Positions 25,891 through 33,069 of a DNA stretch of 59,419 nt are shown here, piece after piece. Under the pieces are notes generated by a model. That model did no database searches and was not told the DNA's origin. It saw nothing but the letters and a program-made list of their open reading frames with translations. A program made the translations under genes and the position numbers. Each line of letters opens with the position of its first letter. Position 1 is the stretch's first letter. The stretch is from CAYJGN01 sp964369635 (GTDB lineage Bacteria > Bacillota > Clostridia > Oscillospirales > Ruminococcaceae). Location: positions 1 to 59,419 of the forward strand of contig CAYJGN010000004.1 in NCBI GenBank assembly GCA_964369635.1. The letters run 5' to 3'.

Positions 25891-26740
25891 TCTCATTACC
25901 TCCTGTTAATCTAACAAATATCTTTTGCAAGCTGAGTGGCGATATGATAAGCGAAGGGTCAATCTCTTCCGGCCTATCCTCCAAAATATAAGCGATTTTA
26001 AGACCACCAATCTCTTCGGTATCTATAACGTTTTTATTTTTTGTGTAATTTGAAACAAGCTGTGGCGCACCGCCGACGCTATAACCACGCGCGGTTAGAT
26101 TTTCAACATTATCACAGATTAAAACTTTGCCGTTATTAATTATAACTATATCCTCAACTATAGATGAAACCTCTTCTATAAGATGAGTTGCAAGGATAAT
26201 TGTCCGCTCTCCCTCGCCATAGCATTTGAGGAGCAGTTTGTAGAAAAGCTCGCGATGGTATGCATCAAGTCCAACTACCGGCTCATCAAAAACAAGATAC
26301 GGAACATCAATGCAGAGGGCAATAATAAGCTTTAAAATATTTTTATACCCTGTTGATAGGTTTGAAAATTTTTGTTTTGTGTTTAGGCCAAAAAGCGCTG
26401 CGTATTCATATGCTTTTGCCTTATCAAATCTTTCGTGAAAGCTCTCAGTTGTATTGAAAATTAGCTTTATCCTCATCGTTGAATAAAAATTTTCTTCGGT
26501 CATAAAATAGATAAGATTATGAAGATTTGGGTTTTCGCAGGTCGTTTCTCCCTCGATTTCAATACTGCCACTATCTGCAAATATTCTGTTTGTCATTATT
26601 TTTATAAGAGTTGATTTACCTGCGCCATTTCTACCAAGTAAACCATATATTTTTCCAAACTCAAAAGTCGTGGTTACACCGTCTAATGCAGAAACTTTTT
26701 TGAATTTTTTTGATAAGTTTTTAACTGTTATCGCTCTCAT
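25874..26740 (-). CDS. ABC transporter ATP-binding protein
   Basis: A 288-residue nucleotide-binding subunit. Walker A GRNGAGKST (about residue 34-42), signature FSNLSTGYKN (not the usual LSGGQ), Walker B YLVFDEPVVGLD, and the H-loop LATHLIEE. The C-terminal extension (about 215-288) is like that of YtrB/EcsA-type export ATPases. Start ATG 26740, with AAAAGGGG 8 bases upstream; a TTG 18 bases earlier has no site. It overlaps both neighbours, so the three genes are translationally coupled. With a GntR/YtrA regulator in front, the system resembles Ytr-type transporters that respond to cell-envelope stress. Confidence 0.9.
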   Translation of the reverse strand: MRAITVKNLSKKFKKVSALDGVTTTFEFGKIYGLLGRNGAGKSTLIKIMTNRIFADSGSIEIEGETTCENPNLHNLIYFMTEENFYSTMRIKLIFNTTESFHERFDKAKAYEYAALFGLNTKQKFSNLSTGYKNILKLIIALCIDVPYLVFDEPVVGLDAYHRELFYKLLLKCYGEGERTIILATHLIEEVSSIVEDIVIINNGKVLICDNVENLTARGYSVGGAPQLVSNYTKNKNVIDTEEIGGLKIAYILEDRPEEIDPSLIISPLSLQKIFVRLTGGNENERIS

Positions 26741-27104
26741 TTGTATACCCCTTTTCAAGCATTTTTACCGTTTCATCTAAGGAAACATCTAAACTTTTCG
26801 CCTCATTTATAAGCGGACGAACAAATCTTTCATAGAACATCTCTTCGCGCTTTTTTTTGATTTTGCCTATTGCTCCACTGCAAACAAACATCCCAACACC
26901 ACGTTTCTTATAGATAATTTCATCTGATACAAGAATGTTCATCCCCTTGAGTACAGTTTGAGGATTTATCGCAAGAAGCGCTGACAGTTCGTTTGTTGAT
27001 GGAATTTGGCTCTCTTCGTTGTATATTCCTTTTAATATTGCCTCTTCTAAATTATTTGCTATCTGGATAAAAATAGGCTCCGGTAACCTTTCATCTATCC
27101 TCAA
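26721..27104 (-). CDS. GntR family regulator, YtrA subfamily
   Basis: A 127-residue repressor. The N-terminal winged helix (EPIFIQIANNLEEAIL, IPSTNELSALLAINPQTVLKGMNIL, YKKRGVGMFV) is classic GntR. The short C-terminal helical part, with no ligand-binding domain, marks the YtrA subfamily. The start is TTG 27104, with a perfect AGGAGGTGATGA before it; a longer reading frame exists upstream but would run through the operator and has no ribosome site. A 10-bp inverted repeat just downstream of the promoter is its likely operator, so it should repress its own operon and be relieved by a still unknown signal. Confidence 0.88.
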   Translation of the reverse strand: MRIDERLPEPIFIQIANNLEEAILKGIYNEESQIPSTNELSALLAINPQTVLKGMNILVSDEIIYKKRGVGMFVCSGAIGKIKKKREEMFYERFVRPLINEAKSLDVSLDETVKMLEKGYTNESDNS

Positions 27105-27120
27105 ATCATCACCTCCTATA

Positions 27121-27146
27121 TGGTTAGTTAGTTGAGTAACTAACCA
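27121..27146. promoter_or_regulatory. operator for the GntR/YtrA-type regulator
   Basis: Perfect 10-bp inverted repeat TGGTTAGTTA (27121-27130), 6-bp centre, TAACTAACCA (27137-27146). It lies between the -10 box and the ribosome site of the gntR operon, where binding would block transcription. Confidence 0.8.
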
Positions 27147-27158
27147 CCTTACAAATGA

Positions 27159-27187
27159 ATTATACATCTATCAAAAAACTTTGTCAA
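27159..27187 (-). promoter_or_regulatory. consensus sigma-A promoter of the gntR-ABC operon
   Basis: Minus strand TTGACA (27187-27182), 17-bp spacer, TATAAT (27164-27159): a perfect consensus, as expected for a promoter kept off by a repressor. Confidence 0.88.
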
Positions 27188-27288
27188 CTGTTTTTTGTTT
27201 TTTTAATTTTATGGGTTTCTTTTTTGGTCTCTGAAGCTTTGGTATCTGGCATTTGAAGTTCTGGCATATTGTATATGAATTCTGAGAG

Positions 27289-27380
27289 CCGCCGCCCGCA
27301 GCAGCGAGCCTTAAGGCTCGCCTTGGTCGAACGGAGTTCGACTTTGCCGCACTCTTAGTGCGGCAAGCTGTGGGCGGCGG
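27289..27380. repeat. multi-hairpin (cloverleaf) repeat, copy 2
   Basis: Outer helix CCGCCGCCCGCAGC (27289-27302) with 27367-27380 (one G-T pair). Inner hairpins are 27304-27310/27315-27321 (loop TTAA), 27326-27332/27336-27342 (loop GGA) and 27344-27353/27357-27366 (loop CTT). The stem sequences of hairpins 1 and 3 differ from copies 1 and 3, yet pair fully. It lies in the 416-bp gap between the gntR promoter and the deoD terminator, where nothing else is seen. Confidence 0.85.
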
Positions 27381-27477
27381 TACTGCCGTTTCATTAAAAT
27401 ATCAGCTTATATCAACGCTGTTCATTTTATTGGCAGTTAAAACTGCATCTGAAAATATATCCTGAGAATCAAAGCGC

Positions 27478-27509
27478 AAAAAAAGAGACCGAATTTAATC
27501 GGTCTCTTA
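27478..27509 (-). terminator. terminator of deoD
   Basis: AAGAGACCGA (27483-27492), loop ATTTAA, TCGGTCTCTT (27499-27508); a run of seven T follows on the minus strand. Confidence 0.85.
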
Positions 27510-27520
27510 AGATATAAATA

Positions 27521-28246
27521 TTATGTTCTTATAATAGTCTCAAGTGCAATAGTGAACATATCGTTAAGCGCTGTTTGGCGCTCGGTTGGAGTTAGGTCTT
27601 TACCTGTTAGGATATGATCGCTTATTGTGAACATAGCGAGTGCGCGCTTTTTGAATTTAGCGGCGAGGGTGAAGAGGGCATTCGCCTCCATCTCAACGTT
27701 TAAAACGCCGTATCTCGCCCAAGTTTTCCATTCTTCAGGATTATCGCCATAGAAGGTATCTGAAGATAGAGCATTACCAACTTTAACGTTGATACCTTTT
27801 TCTTTTGTAACGTTATATGCGGTGTAAAGCATCTCGAAATCCGAAATAGCCGCATAGTCTGCATTAAAAATTCTATGATTAATATTGCTGTTGGTGCTTG
27901 CGGCCTGTGCTAAAAATACGCTTCCAACTTCAACGTCCATATCAAAGCATCCGCATGTACCGATTCTTATGATTTTATCAACGTCATAGTAGTCATAAAG
28001 CTCATGCGCATAAATAGAGATAGAAGGCATACCCATACCACTACCCATAACTGAAATAGTTTCACCTTTATATTTACCTGTGTATGCGAGCATTCCACGT
28101 ACTTCATTTACGCATTTAGCGTCTGTCAAGAAATTTTCTGCAATAAATTTTGCGCGGAGAGGATCCCCCGGCATTAAAACACCTTTTGCAATATCACCTT
28201 TAGCCGCACTATTATGCGGAGTTCCAACATATCCTGCATTTGCCAT
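27521..28246 (-). CDS. deoD: purine-nucleoside phosphorylase (DeoD type)
   Basis: A 241-residue hexameric-type PNP, which cleaves purine (deoxy)nucleosides with phosphate in salvage. Motifs are PHNSAAKGDIAKGVLMPGDPLRA at the start (His and Arg phosphate/ribose contacts), MGSGMGMPSISIYAHEL, IRIGTCG, NVEMEANALF and ISDHILTG with the catalytic Asp. The start is ATG 28246, since GGAGG is 9 bases upstream; the ATG at 28255 directly abuts that site. Single gene, divergent from csoR, with its own sigma-A promoter. Confidence 0.94.
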   Translation of the reverse strand: MANAGYVGTPHNSAAKGDIAKGVLMPGDPLRAKFIAENFLTDAKCVNEVRGMLAYTGKYKGETISVMGSGMGMPSISIYAHELYDYYDVDKIIRIGTCGCFDMDVEVGSVFLAQAASTNSNINHRIFNADYAAISDFEMLYTAYNVTKEKGINVKVGNALSSDTFYGDNPEEWKTWARYGVLNVEMEANALFTLAAKFKKRALAMFTISDHILTGKDLTPTERQTALNDMFTIALETIIRT

Positions 28247-28277
28247 AATTAACATCCTCCTTTTAGTTGTTAATCTT

Positions 28278-28306
28278 ATTATATCACGAAACTTTTTTTA
28301 CAACAA
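28278..28306 (-). promoter_or_regulatory. sigma-A promoter of deoD
   Basis: Minus strand TTGTTG (28306-28301), 17-bp spacer, TATAAT (28283-28278). Confidence 0.65.
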
Positions 28307-28319
28307 TCCAAAAAATCTA

Positions 28320-28347
28320 TTGACAAATTATAATATCTGCATATAAT
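28320..28347 (+). promoter_or_regulatory. sigma-A promoter of csoR-ATPase operon
   Basis: TTGACA (28320-28325), 16-bp spacer, TATAAT (28342-28347), immediately upstream of the CsoR-like operator. Confidence 0.82.
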
Positions 28348-28352
28348 ATACC

Positions 28353-28371
28353 TATACCCCCTAAGGGTATA
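28353..28371. promoter_or_regulatory. CsoR-type operator
   Basis: Inverted repeat TATACCC-CCTAA-GGGTATA with an A/T-rich edge and C/G tracts, as described for CsoR operators. It covers the expected transcription start, so bound CsoR would block the promoter until metal binds. Confidence 0.8.
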
Positions 28372-28391
28372 ATGAAAGGAGACAGAAATTC

Positions 28392-28667
28392 ATGAAACGA
28401 TGTATGGATGTTGAAGCGGTTAATAAAAGGCTAAAGAGAATTGAGGGTCAGGTTCGTGGTATTATGAAGATGGTAGAAGAGGATAAACCATGTGAAGATA
28501 TTTTAATTCAGATTGGTGCTGTGAAATCGGCGCTTCATAAAACAGGGCAGACGATACTTGAAGGGCATATGCATCACTGTATACTTGATGGAATAAAAGA
28601 GGGCAATGAGGATGATACGATAGATAAGTTAATCTCGGCGCTCAACCAATTTTCAAAGACGATATAA
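28392..28667 (+). CDS. csoR: CsoR-family metal-sensing repressor
   Basis: A 91-residue all-helical repressor of the CsoR/RcnR (DUF156) family. These tetramers leave DNA when they bind Cu(I) or a related ligand. The fingerprint VNKRLKRIEGQVRGIMKMVEEDKPCEDILIQ carries the first ligand Cys (about residue 34), and EGHMHHC gives the His (about 59) and second Cys (about 63), the Cys-His-Cys set of copper sensors. AAGGAG is upstream of the ATG. A matching operator overlaps its promoter. The P-type ATPase gene starts 16 bases after its stop. Confidence 0.9.
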   Translation: MKRCMDVEAVNKRLKRIEGQVRGIMKMVEEDKPCEDILIQIGAVKSALHKTGQTILEGHMHHCILDGIKEGNEDDTIDKLISALNQFSKTI

Positions 28668-28683
28668 GAGAGGAAGATGGATA

Positions 28684-30588
28684 ATGTTTGCAAAGATTGA
28701 TAAATTTTTAAATTCGGTACCGATGATGTGGGTATCGGGAATTTGCCTTGCGGTAAGTTTTGTTGGTGAATATATAATTCCACTTTCGACAGGAGCTGAA
28801 AACGCTTTTATGGTAAGTTTTGCGTGGGGGTCTATTATAATATCTGGAATCCCGCTTGCATATCTTGCTATTTCGAGAGTTGTAAAGCAACGATTTGTCA
28901 GCTCAGCGCTTTTAATAACAATAGCTATGATAGCTGCTATCTACATAGGCGATATATTTGCAGCTGGTGAGGTTGCGTTTATAATGGCTATTGGTGCATG
29001 GCTTGAGGATAGAACGGTTGAGAAAGCAAAAAAAGGAATTGAGAAGCTACTGAACTTAGTTCCGACAAAGGGCCGTGTTATAACCGCTGATGGTGAGCGC
29101 GAAGTTGATGCAAAAGATATAAAAAGAGATGATTTAATAAGGGTTTTACCGGGAGAGAGTTTTCCTGCTGACGGTATTGTTTTAGTAGGAAATACAACAG
29201 TTGATCAGAGCATTATGACAGGAGAAAGTCTCCCTGTTGATAAGGCGGTCGATGATGAGGTTTACACAGGAACAATAAACAGACACGGCTCGGTTGATGT
29301 TCGCGTTACAAAATCATTTGAAAACTCATCTCTTCAAAAGATGATAAAGCTTGTTGAAGAGGCTGAAAATAATAAAGCACCTATGCAAAAAATCGTTGAT
29401 AAATGGGCAACTTGGCTTGTACCTATTGCCGTTTTAATAGCGATTGCTACTTATTTAATTTTAGCTTATGGGTTTGCACAACCTGATGATGCATTGGTGC
29501 GAGCGGTAACGGTGCTTGTTGTTTTCTGTCCCTGTGCACTTGCTCTTGCAACGCCAACTTCTATTATGGCGGCAATTGGTCAGGCGACTAAAAAGGGCGT
29601 TTTGATAAAATCAGGTGAGGCGCTTGAGCGTATGGGAGCAGTTTCTGCCGTCGCATTTGATAAAACAGGTACGATAACAAAAGGCAAACTAACAGTGAGC
29701 GATGCATACGGATTTGACGTTAGTGAAAATGAGCTTTTAGCGATAGTTTCAACTGTTGAGAGTCGCTCAGAGCATCCTATCGGAAAAGCTGTTGTTCGAT
29801 ATGCAAAGGATAATGGAGTAGAGCAATCGGAAATAAGCAACTTTTCAATGAACGTTGGTAAGGGAGTTTGCGCAGAGATAGGTGGAACAACTTATTACTG
29901 TGGAAATGAAAAATTGATAGCTGAAGAGGCAAAAGTTGAGATAACAACTGAGGCTTCAGAGATTATTGATAGGCTTCGCGGAGAGGGGAAAGCTGTTATT
30001 ATTGCGGCTACTAATGAGCGGATTATCGGTGTTGTTGGGCTATCTGATGAGATTAAAGATACCTCGATAAAAGCGATTGAGAATTTAAAATCAGCTGGAA
30101 TTGAAAAAACGATGCTGCTCACAGGAGATAATGAAAAGAGTGCGAATTTTATCGCTAAAAAAGTTTCGATTTCAAAGGTATATTCATCGCTTCTCCCTGA
30201 AGATAAAGTTGCAGCAATAAAAGAGATGGTTGATAAAAACGAAGGGGTTTGCATGGTTGGAGATGGCGTTAATGATGCGCCGGCACTCAAAACAGCAACA
30301 GTCGGCGTTGCTATGGGAACTATGGGGAGCGATATAGCAATAGATGCTGCGGATATAGCTATTATGGGTGACGATATATCGAAAATCTCGTACATCAAAA
30401 AACTCTCAAATGCAACTATTTTCTCGATAAAATTCAACATCATACTCTCGATGGCGATAAACTTTGTAGCGATTATCCTATCAGTTATGGGTCTTTTAAA
30501 TCCAACGACAGGCGCTCTTGTTCATAATGTTGGCTCGGTACTTGTTGTTCTCAATGCGGCAAGGCTTTATGATAAAAAGATAGATTAG
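28684..30588 (+). CDS. heavy-metal-translocating P1B-type ATPase
   Basis: A 634-residue metal-export pump with about eight spans. It lacks the N-terminal HMA metal-binding domain that most CopA proteins have. The actuator has SIMTGESLPV, the membrane metal site is VVFCPCALALATP (CPC), the phosphorylation motif FDKTGTITKG, then ESRSEHPIGKA (HP motif), LTGDNEKSA and MVGDGVNDAPAL. The final helix reads GALVHNVGSVLVVLN, without the Met-Ser pattern of Cu(I) ATPases, so the transported ion is uncertain. Copper is suggested by the csoR gene in the same operon, whereas the HN and VLVVLN helix is more like Zn/Cd/Mn-type pumps. A terminator follows. Confidence 0.9.
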   Translation: MFAKIDKFLNSVPMMWVSGICLAVSFVGEYIIPLSTGAENAFMVSFAWGSIIISGIPLAYLAISRVVKQRFVSSALLITIAMIAAIYIGDIFAAGEVAFIMAIGAWLEDRTVEKAKKGIEKLLNLVPTKGRVITADGEREVDAKDIKRDDLIRVLPGESFPADGIVLVGNTTVDQSIMTGESLPVDKAVDDEVYTGTINRHGSVDVRVTKSFENSSLQKMIKLVEEAENNKAPMQKIVDKWATWLVPIAVLIAIATYLILAYGFAQPDDALVRAVTVLVVFCPCALALATPTSIMAAIGQATKKGVLIKSGEALERMGAVSAVAFDKTGTITKGKLTVSDAYGFDVSENELLAIVSTVESRSEHPIGKAVVRYAKDNGVEQSEISNFSMNVGKGVCAEIGGTTYYCGNEKLIAEEAKVEITTEASEIIDRLRGEGKAVIIAATNERIIGVVGLSDEIKDTSIKAIENLKSAGIEKTMLLTGDNEKSANFIAKKVSISKVYSSLLPEDKVAAIKEMVDKNEGVCMVGDGVNDAPALKTATVGVAMGTMGSDIAIDAADIAIMGDDISKISYIKKLSNATIFSIKFNIILSMAINFVAIILSVMGLLNPTTGALVHNVGSVLVVLNAARLYDKKID

Positions 30589-30617
30589 TCTGCGAAATTA
30601 ATTAAGTTAAATAGATG

Positions 30618-30653
30618 AAGGCGGTACCAAGCTAAATTGGTACCGCCTTTTGT
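30618..30653 (+). terminator. terminator of the csoR-ATPase operon
   Basis: AAGGCGGTACCAA (30618-30630), 6-nt loop, complement 30637-30649, then TTGT. The GGTACCGCC sequence is part of a simple hairpin. Confidence 0.8.
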
Positions 30654-30720
30654 CATATTGTCAATTGAAAACTGCGGTTTATTTTTTTATAATGATTGAT
30701 AGCTTTTAATGATTGCAACA

Positions 30721-30808
30721 CCCCCGCCCGCAGAAAACGCACAACGTGCGTTTAATCGAGCTTCGCTCGATTTCGGCGATTTTAAAAAATCGCCTCTGCG
30801 GGCGGGGG
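30721..30808. repeat. multi-hairpin (cloverleaf) repeat, copy 3
   Basis: Outer 14-bp helix CCCCCGCCCGCAGA (30721-30734) with 30795-30808. Inner hairpins are 30735-30742/30746-30753, 30755-30761/30765-30771 and 30775-30783/30786-30794. Closely similar to copy 1 in sequence. It sits between convergent genes. The 306-bp gap 30589-30894 holds only this element and two terminators. Confidence 0.85.
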
Positions 30809-30855
30809 CGAGGGGGGATATAGCAGTATCAAAATTCAGAGCAAAGATAAAAATA

Positions 30856-30886
30856 AAAAGAGACTATCATACGGTAGCCTCTTTTA
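30856..30886 (-). terminator. terminator of the fhs-upp operon
   Basis: AGAG-A-CTAT and its near-complement ATAG/GTAG-C-CTCT form a hairpin, followed on the minus strand by TTTTTATTTTT, just past the upp stop. Confidence 0.65.
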
Positions 30887-30894
30887 AAGAAATT

Positions 30895-31511
30895 CTATTT
30901 AGTTCCGAAAATTCTATCTCCGGCATCGCCAAGACCCGGCACGATATAGCCGATTTCATTTAGCTTCTCATCGCAGTTTCCGCAGAATATCTGAACATCA
31001 GGATGCGCTGTTGAAACTGCCTCAATGCCTTCTGGCGCCGCTATTATGCACATAAATTTGATATTTGTAGCGCCGCGTTTTTTTATCTGAGTTATAGCGT
31101 CCACAGCGCTTCCGCCTGTTGCAAGCATCGGGTCAAGCACTATAACGTCCCTCTCGTTTATATCTTCAGGGAGCTTACAGTAGTATTCAACCGGCTCTAA
31201 GGTATCGTGGTCGCGGTAAAGTCCGATATGTCCAACTTTTGCAGCTGGAACAAGTTTTAGAACACCGTCAACCATGCCAAGGCCAGCTCTTAAAATTGGT
31301 ATNNNNNNNNNNCTTGCGTTTTGCATCGGCAGATAGGGGTTTCCATTTCGACTTCTTTTAGCGGTAAATCCCTTGTTGACTCATAGCACATAAGCATTGC
31401 GATTTCCGAAATTAGCTCACGAAACTCTTTAGAGCCTGTATTTTTCGAGCGAAGAAGCGAAACCTTATGCTTTATTAGCGGATGATCCATTATAAATACG
31501 TTTTTATTCAT
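30895..31511 (-). CDS. upp: uracil phosphoribosyltransferase (interrupted by assembly gap)
   Basis: UPRT joins uracil and PRPP to UMP in pyrimidine salvage. The N-terminal part (MNKNVFIMDHPLIKHKVSLLR, CYESTRDLPL, METPICRCKT) and the C-terminal part (IPILRAGLGMVDG, IGLYRDHDTLEPVEYY, the PRPP loop VLDPMLATGGSA, PGLGDAGDRIFGTK) lie on either side of ten N at 31303-31312. Compared with family members, roughly ten codons around the gap are missing, and the two halves are out of frame, so the N run is a placeholder and not the true length. GGAGG in the end of rpiB precedes the ATG. Last gene of fhs-tsaE-tsaB-rpiB-upp. Confidence 0.93.
31303..31312. other. assembly gap (10 N) inside upp
   Basis: A run of ten N, a scaffold placeholder. 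It removes the codons between METPICRCKT and the IPILRAG strand and puts the halves of upp out of frame. Confidence 0.98.
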
Positions 31512-31512
31512 T

Positions 31513-31950
31513 TTATGCCTCCAATGCTGAAACTTTATCTATTCTATTTTGATGCCTGCCGCCCTCAAACTCGGTATCAACAAATATATCAACAAGCTCG
31601 AGCGCAAGTCCTACCCCAACAACACGGCCACCCATGCATAGGGCATTTGCATCGTTATGAAGTCTTGTGAATTTAGCGCTAAAATAATCGCTACAACAAG
31701 CAGCCCTTATTCCTTTTATCTTATTTGCCGCTATTGAGATACCAATACCTGTTCCACAGAGAAGAATAACCCTCTCCGCTTCACCAGAAATAACCTTCTC
31801 GCAACCAGCTTTTGCTATATCTGGGTAGTCGCAACTCTCGTTTGTATGAGTGCCAACATCGATAACATCAATGCCGCGCCCCTTTAGATGAGCTACAACC
31901 TCAGCCTTTAAATCAAATGCTCCGTGATCGCTTCCAACTGCAATAACCAT
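31513..31950 (-). CDS. rpiB: ribose-5-phosphate isomerase B
   Basis: A 145-residue RpiB of the RpiB/LacAB family, interconverting ribulose 5-phosphate and ribose 5-phosphate. It shows IAVGSDHGAFDLK with the substrate-binding Asp/His, DVGTHTNESCDYPD, the active-site Cys in LLCGTGIGISIAANK, and LHNDANALCMGGRVVG. Length is typical. It starts 2 bases after the tsaB stop and ends 1 base before the upp start. Ribose 5-phosphate feeds PRPP, the co-substrate of Upp, which makes the pairing metabolically sensible. Confidence 0.94.
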   Translation of the reverse strand: MVIAVGSDHGAFDLKAEVVAHLKGRGIDVIDVGTHTNESCDYPDIAKAGCEKVISGEAERVILLCGTGIGISIAANKIKGIRAACCSDYFSAKFTRLHNDANALCMGGRVVGVGLALELVDIFVDTEFEGGRHQNRIDKVSALEA

Positions 31951-31952
31951 TT

Positions 31953-32651
31953 TTATTCCTCCGTTTTCTGTTTTTTTAAATACTCCCGTTCTGCCTGTGT
32001 CGGTCTTATATAGTAGGGGAGGATATCAGCAGAACTTATTGCAACATCATCTTTTGAAGCTTTTGCAACCCCTTGCGCTGTGATATCTCGCATACCCTCT
32101 TTCGGGAGTGTTATATTATTTTTATTTTCTAAAATATTATAGCATAAATTAGCGCCCTCTCCAACCAAAAAAATCTCTTTTTTATAATTTTCAAGCTCTT
32201 CATCAAGTTTTTTTGCAGAAATAAGCCTATCAGGGCAAAGCCTTGTTATATTATCGCCGTTTTTTTCAAAGATTGCATTATAGAAGTTTGTCCGACGTGC
32301 ATCTAAAACAGGAGAGATAATGCAACTCTCAGGCAAATCAGAAGCGCTGTGTGCGATAGCACTCATAGACGAGACGGCAACACAGGGGATATCAAACGGT
32401 GCTGCAATCCCTTTCGCTGTTGCAACTGCTATACGTATACCGGTAAATGAGCCGGGACCTGCGCAAACGGCAATTTTCTCAATATCGCAGATTTTTGTTT
32501 TTGCCTCTTGTAGTACCTCATCAATCATCGGTAGTAGCGTTTCTGAATGGGTGCGCTCTTTATTTATGCTTTTCTGAGCTAAAACTATATCGCCATCTAA
32601 AACAGCGGCAGTGCAGACAATTCCTGAGCTGTCAAAACTCAATATCTTCAA
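31953..32651 (-). CDS. tsaB: tRNA threonylcarbamoyladenosine biosynthesis protein TsaB
   Basis: A 232-residue ASKHA-fold protein, the scaffold partner of TsaD in forming t6A at position 37 of ANN-decoding tRNAs. The sequence shows LSFDSSGIVCTAAVL, HSETLLPMIDEVL, the family signature AGPGSFTGIRIAVATAKG and SPVLDARRTNFYNA. I place the start at TTG 32651 (MKILSFDSSG), with GGAG 8 bases upstream, in line with family N-termini; the ATG codons at 32666 and 32660 overlap or abut that ribosome site. It overlaps tsaE by 20 bp. Confidence 0.88.
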   Translation of the reverse strand: MKILSFDSSGIVCTAAVLDGDIVLAQKSINKERTHSETLLPMIDEVLQEAKTKICDIEKIAVCAGPGSFTGIRIAVATAKGIAAPFDIPCVAVSSMSAIAHSASDLPESCIISPVLDARRTNFYNAIFEKNGDNITRLCPDRLISAKKLDEELENYKKEIFLVGEGANLCYNILENKNNITLPKEGMRDITAQGVAKASKDDVAISSADILPYYIRPTQAEREYLKKQKTEE

Positions 32652-33069
32652 ATCTTTCATCTCCAATTATTTCGATAGTGCGGCTATTTTCACCCGTCTT
32701 TTTAATATCAATAGTGATAGCATCATTTGGCAGATAGTCGCATAGCCGCTCGCTCCATTCGCAAAATATGACTGCATCGTTTGTTAGATAATCATCAAAA
32801 CCTATAAAATAAAGCTCTTCTTCATCTTCAATTCGATAGAGGTCAAAATGGTAAACGGGCGGAATACTATCATATTCATGGACAATATTAAATGTAGGGC
32901 TTGTTACCTCGCCAGTATAGCCAATTGATTTTAAAACCGATGAGACAAAGGTCGTCTTTCCGCTCCCAAGGTCACCCCTAAAAGCGAAAAAATCGCCATA
33001 GTTTATAAGGCTTGCAAAAGAATCGGCAAAAAGGGCAGTTTCCTCTAAATTATTTATATGATATACCAT
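32632..33069 (-). CDS. tsaE: tRNA threonylcarbamoyladenosine biosynthesis ATPase TsaE
   Basis: A 145-residue P-loop ATPase of the bacterial t6A complex TsaBDE. Walker A is RGDLGSGKTTFV. Also visible are VTSPTFNIVHEY, the HFDLYRIED block and the C-terminal CEWSERL. Length is normal. Its ATG overlaps the fhs stop by one base (TAATG), and its end overlaps tsaB, so translation is coupled through fhs-tsaE-tsaB. The third partner, tsaD, is not in the window. Confidence 0.93.
   Translation of the reverse strand: MVYHINNLEETALFADSFASLINYGDFFAFRGDLGSGKTTFVSSVLKSIGYTGEVTSPTFNIVHEYDSIPPVYHFDLYRIEDEEELYFIGFDDYLTNDAVIFCEWSERLCDYLPNDAITIDIKKTGENSRTIEIIGDERFEDIEF

Noticed and set aside
29895..30443. Long minus-strand open frame of 182 codons
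   Set aside because: It lies wholly inside the P-type ATPase gene, opposite strand, has no ribosome site and a composition (Ser/Ile-rich) expected of a shadow frame.
30618..30653. GGTACCGCC sequence resembling the T-box antiterminator motif
   Set aside because: It is one arm of a simple hairpin after the ATPase gene, and no aminoacyl-tRNA synthetase or amino-acid gene follows. It is a terminator.
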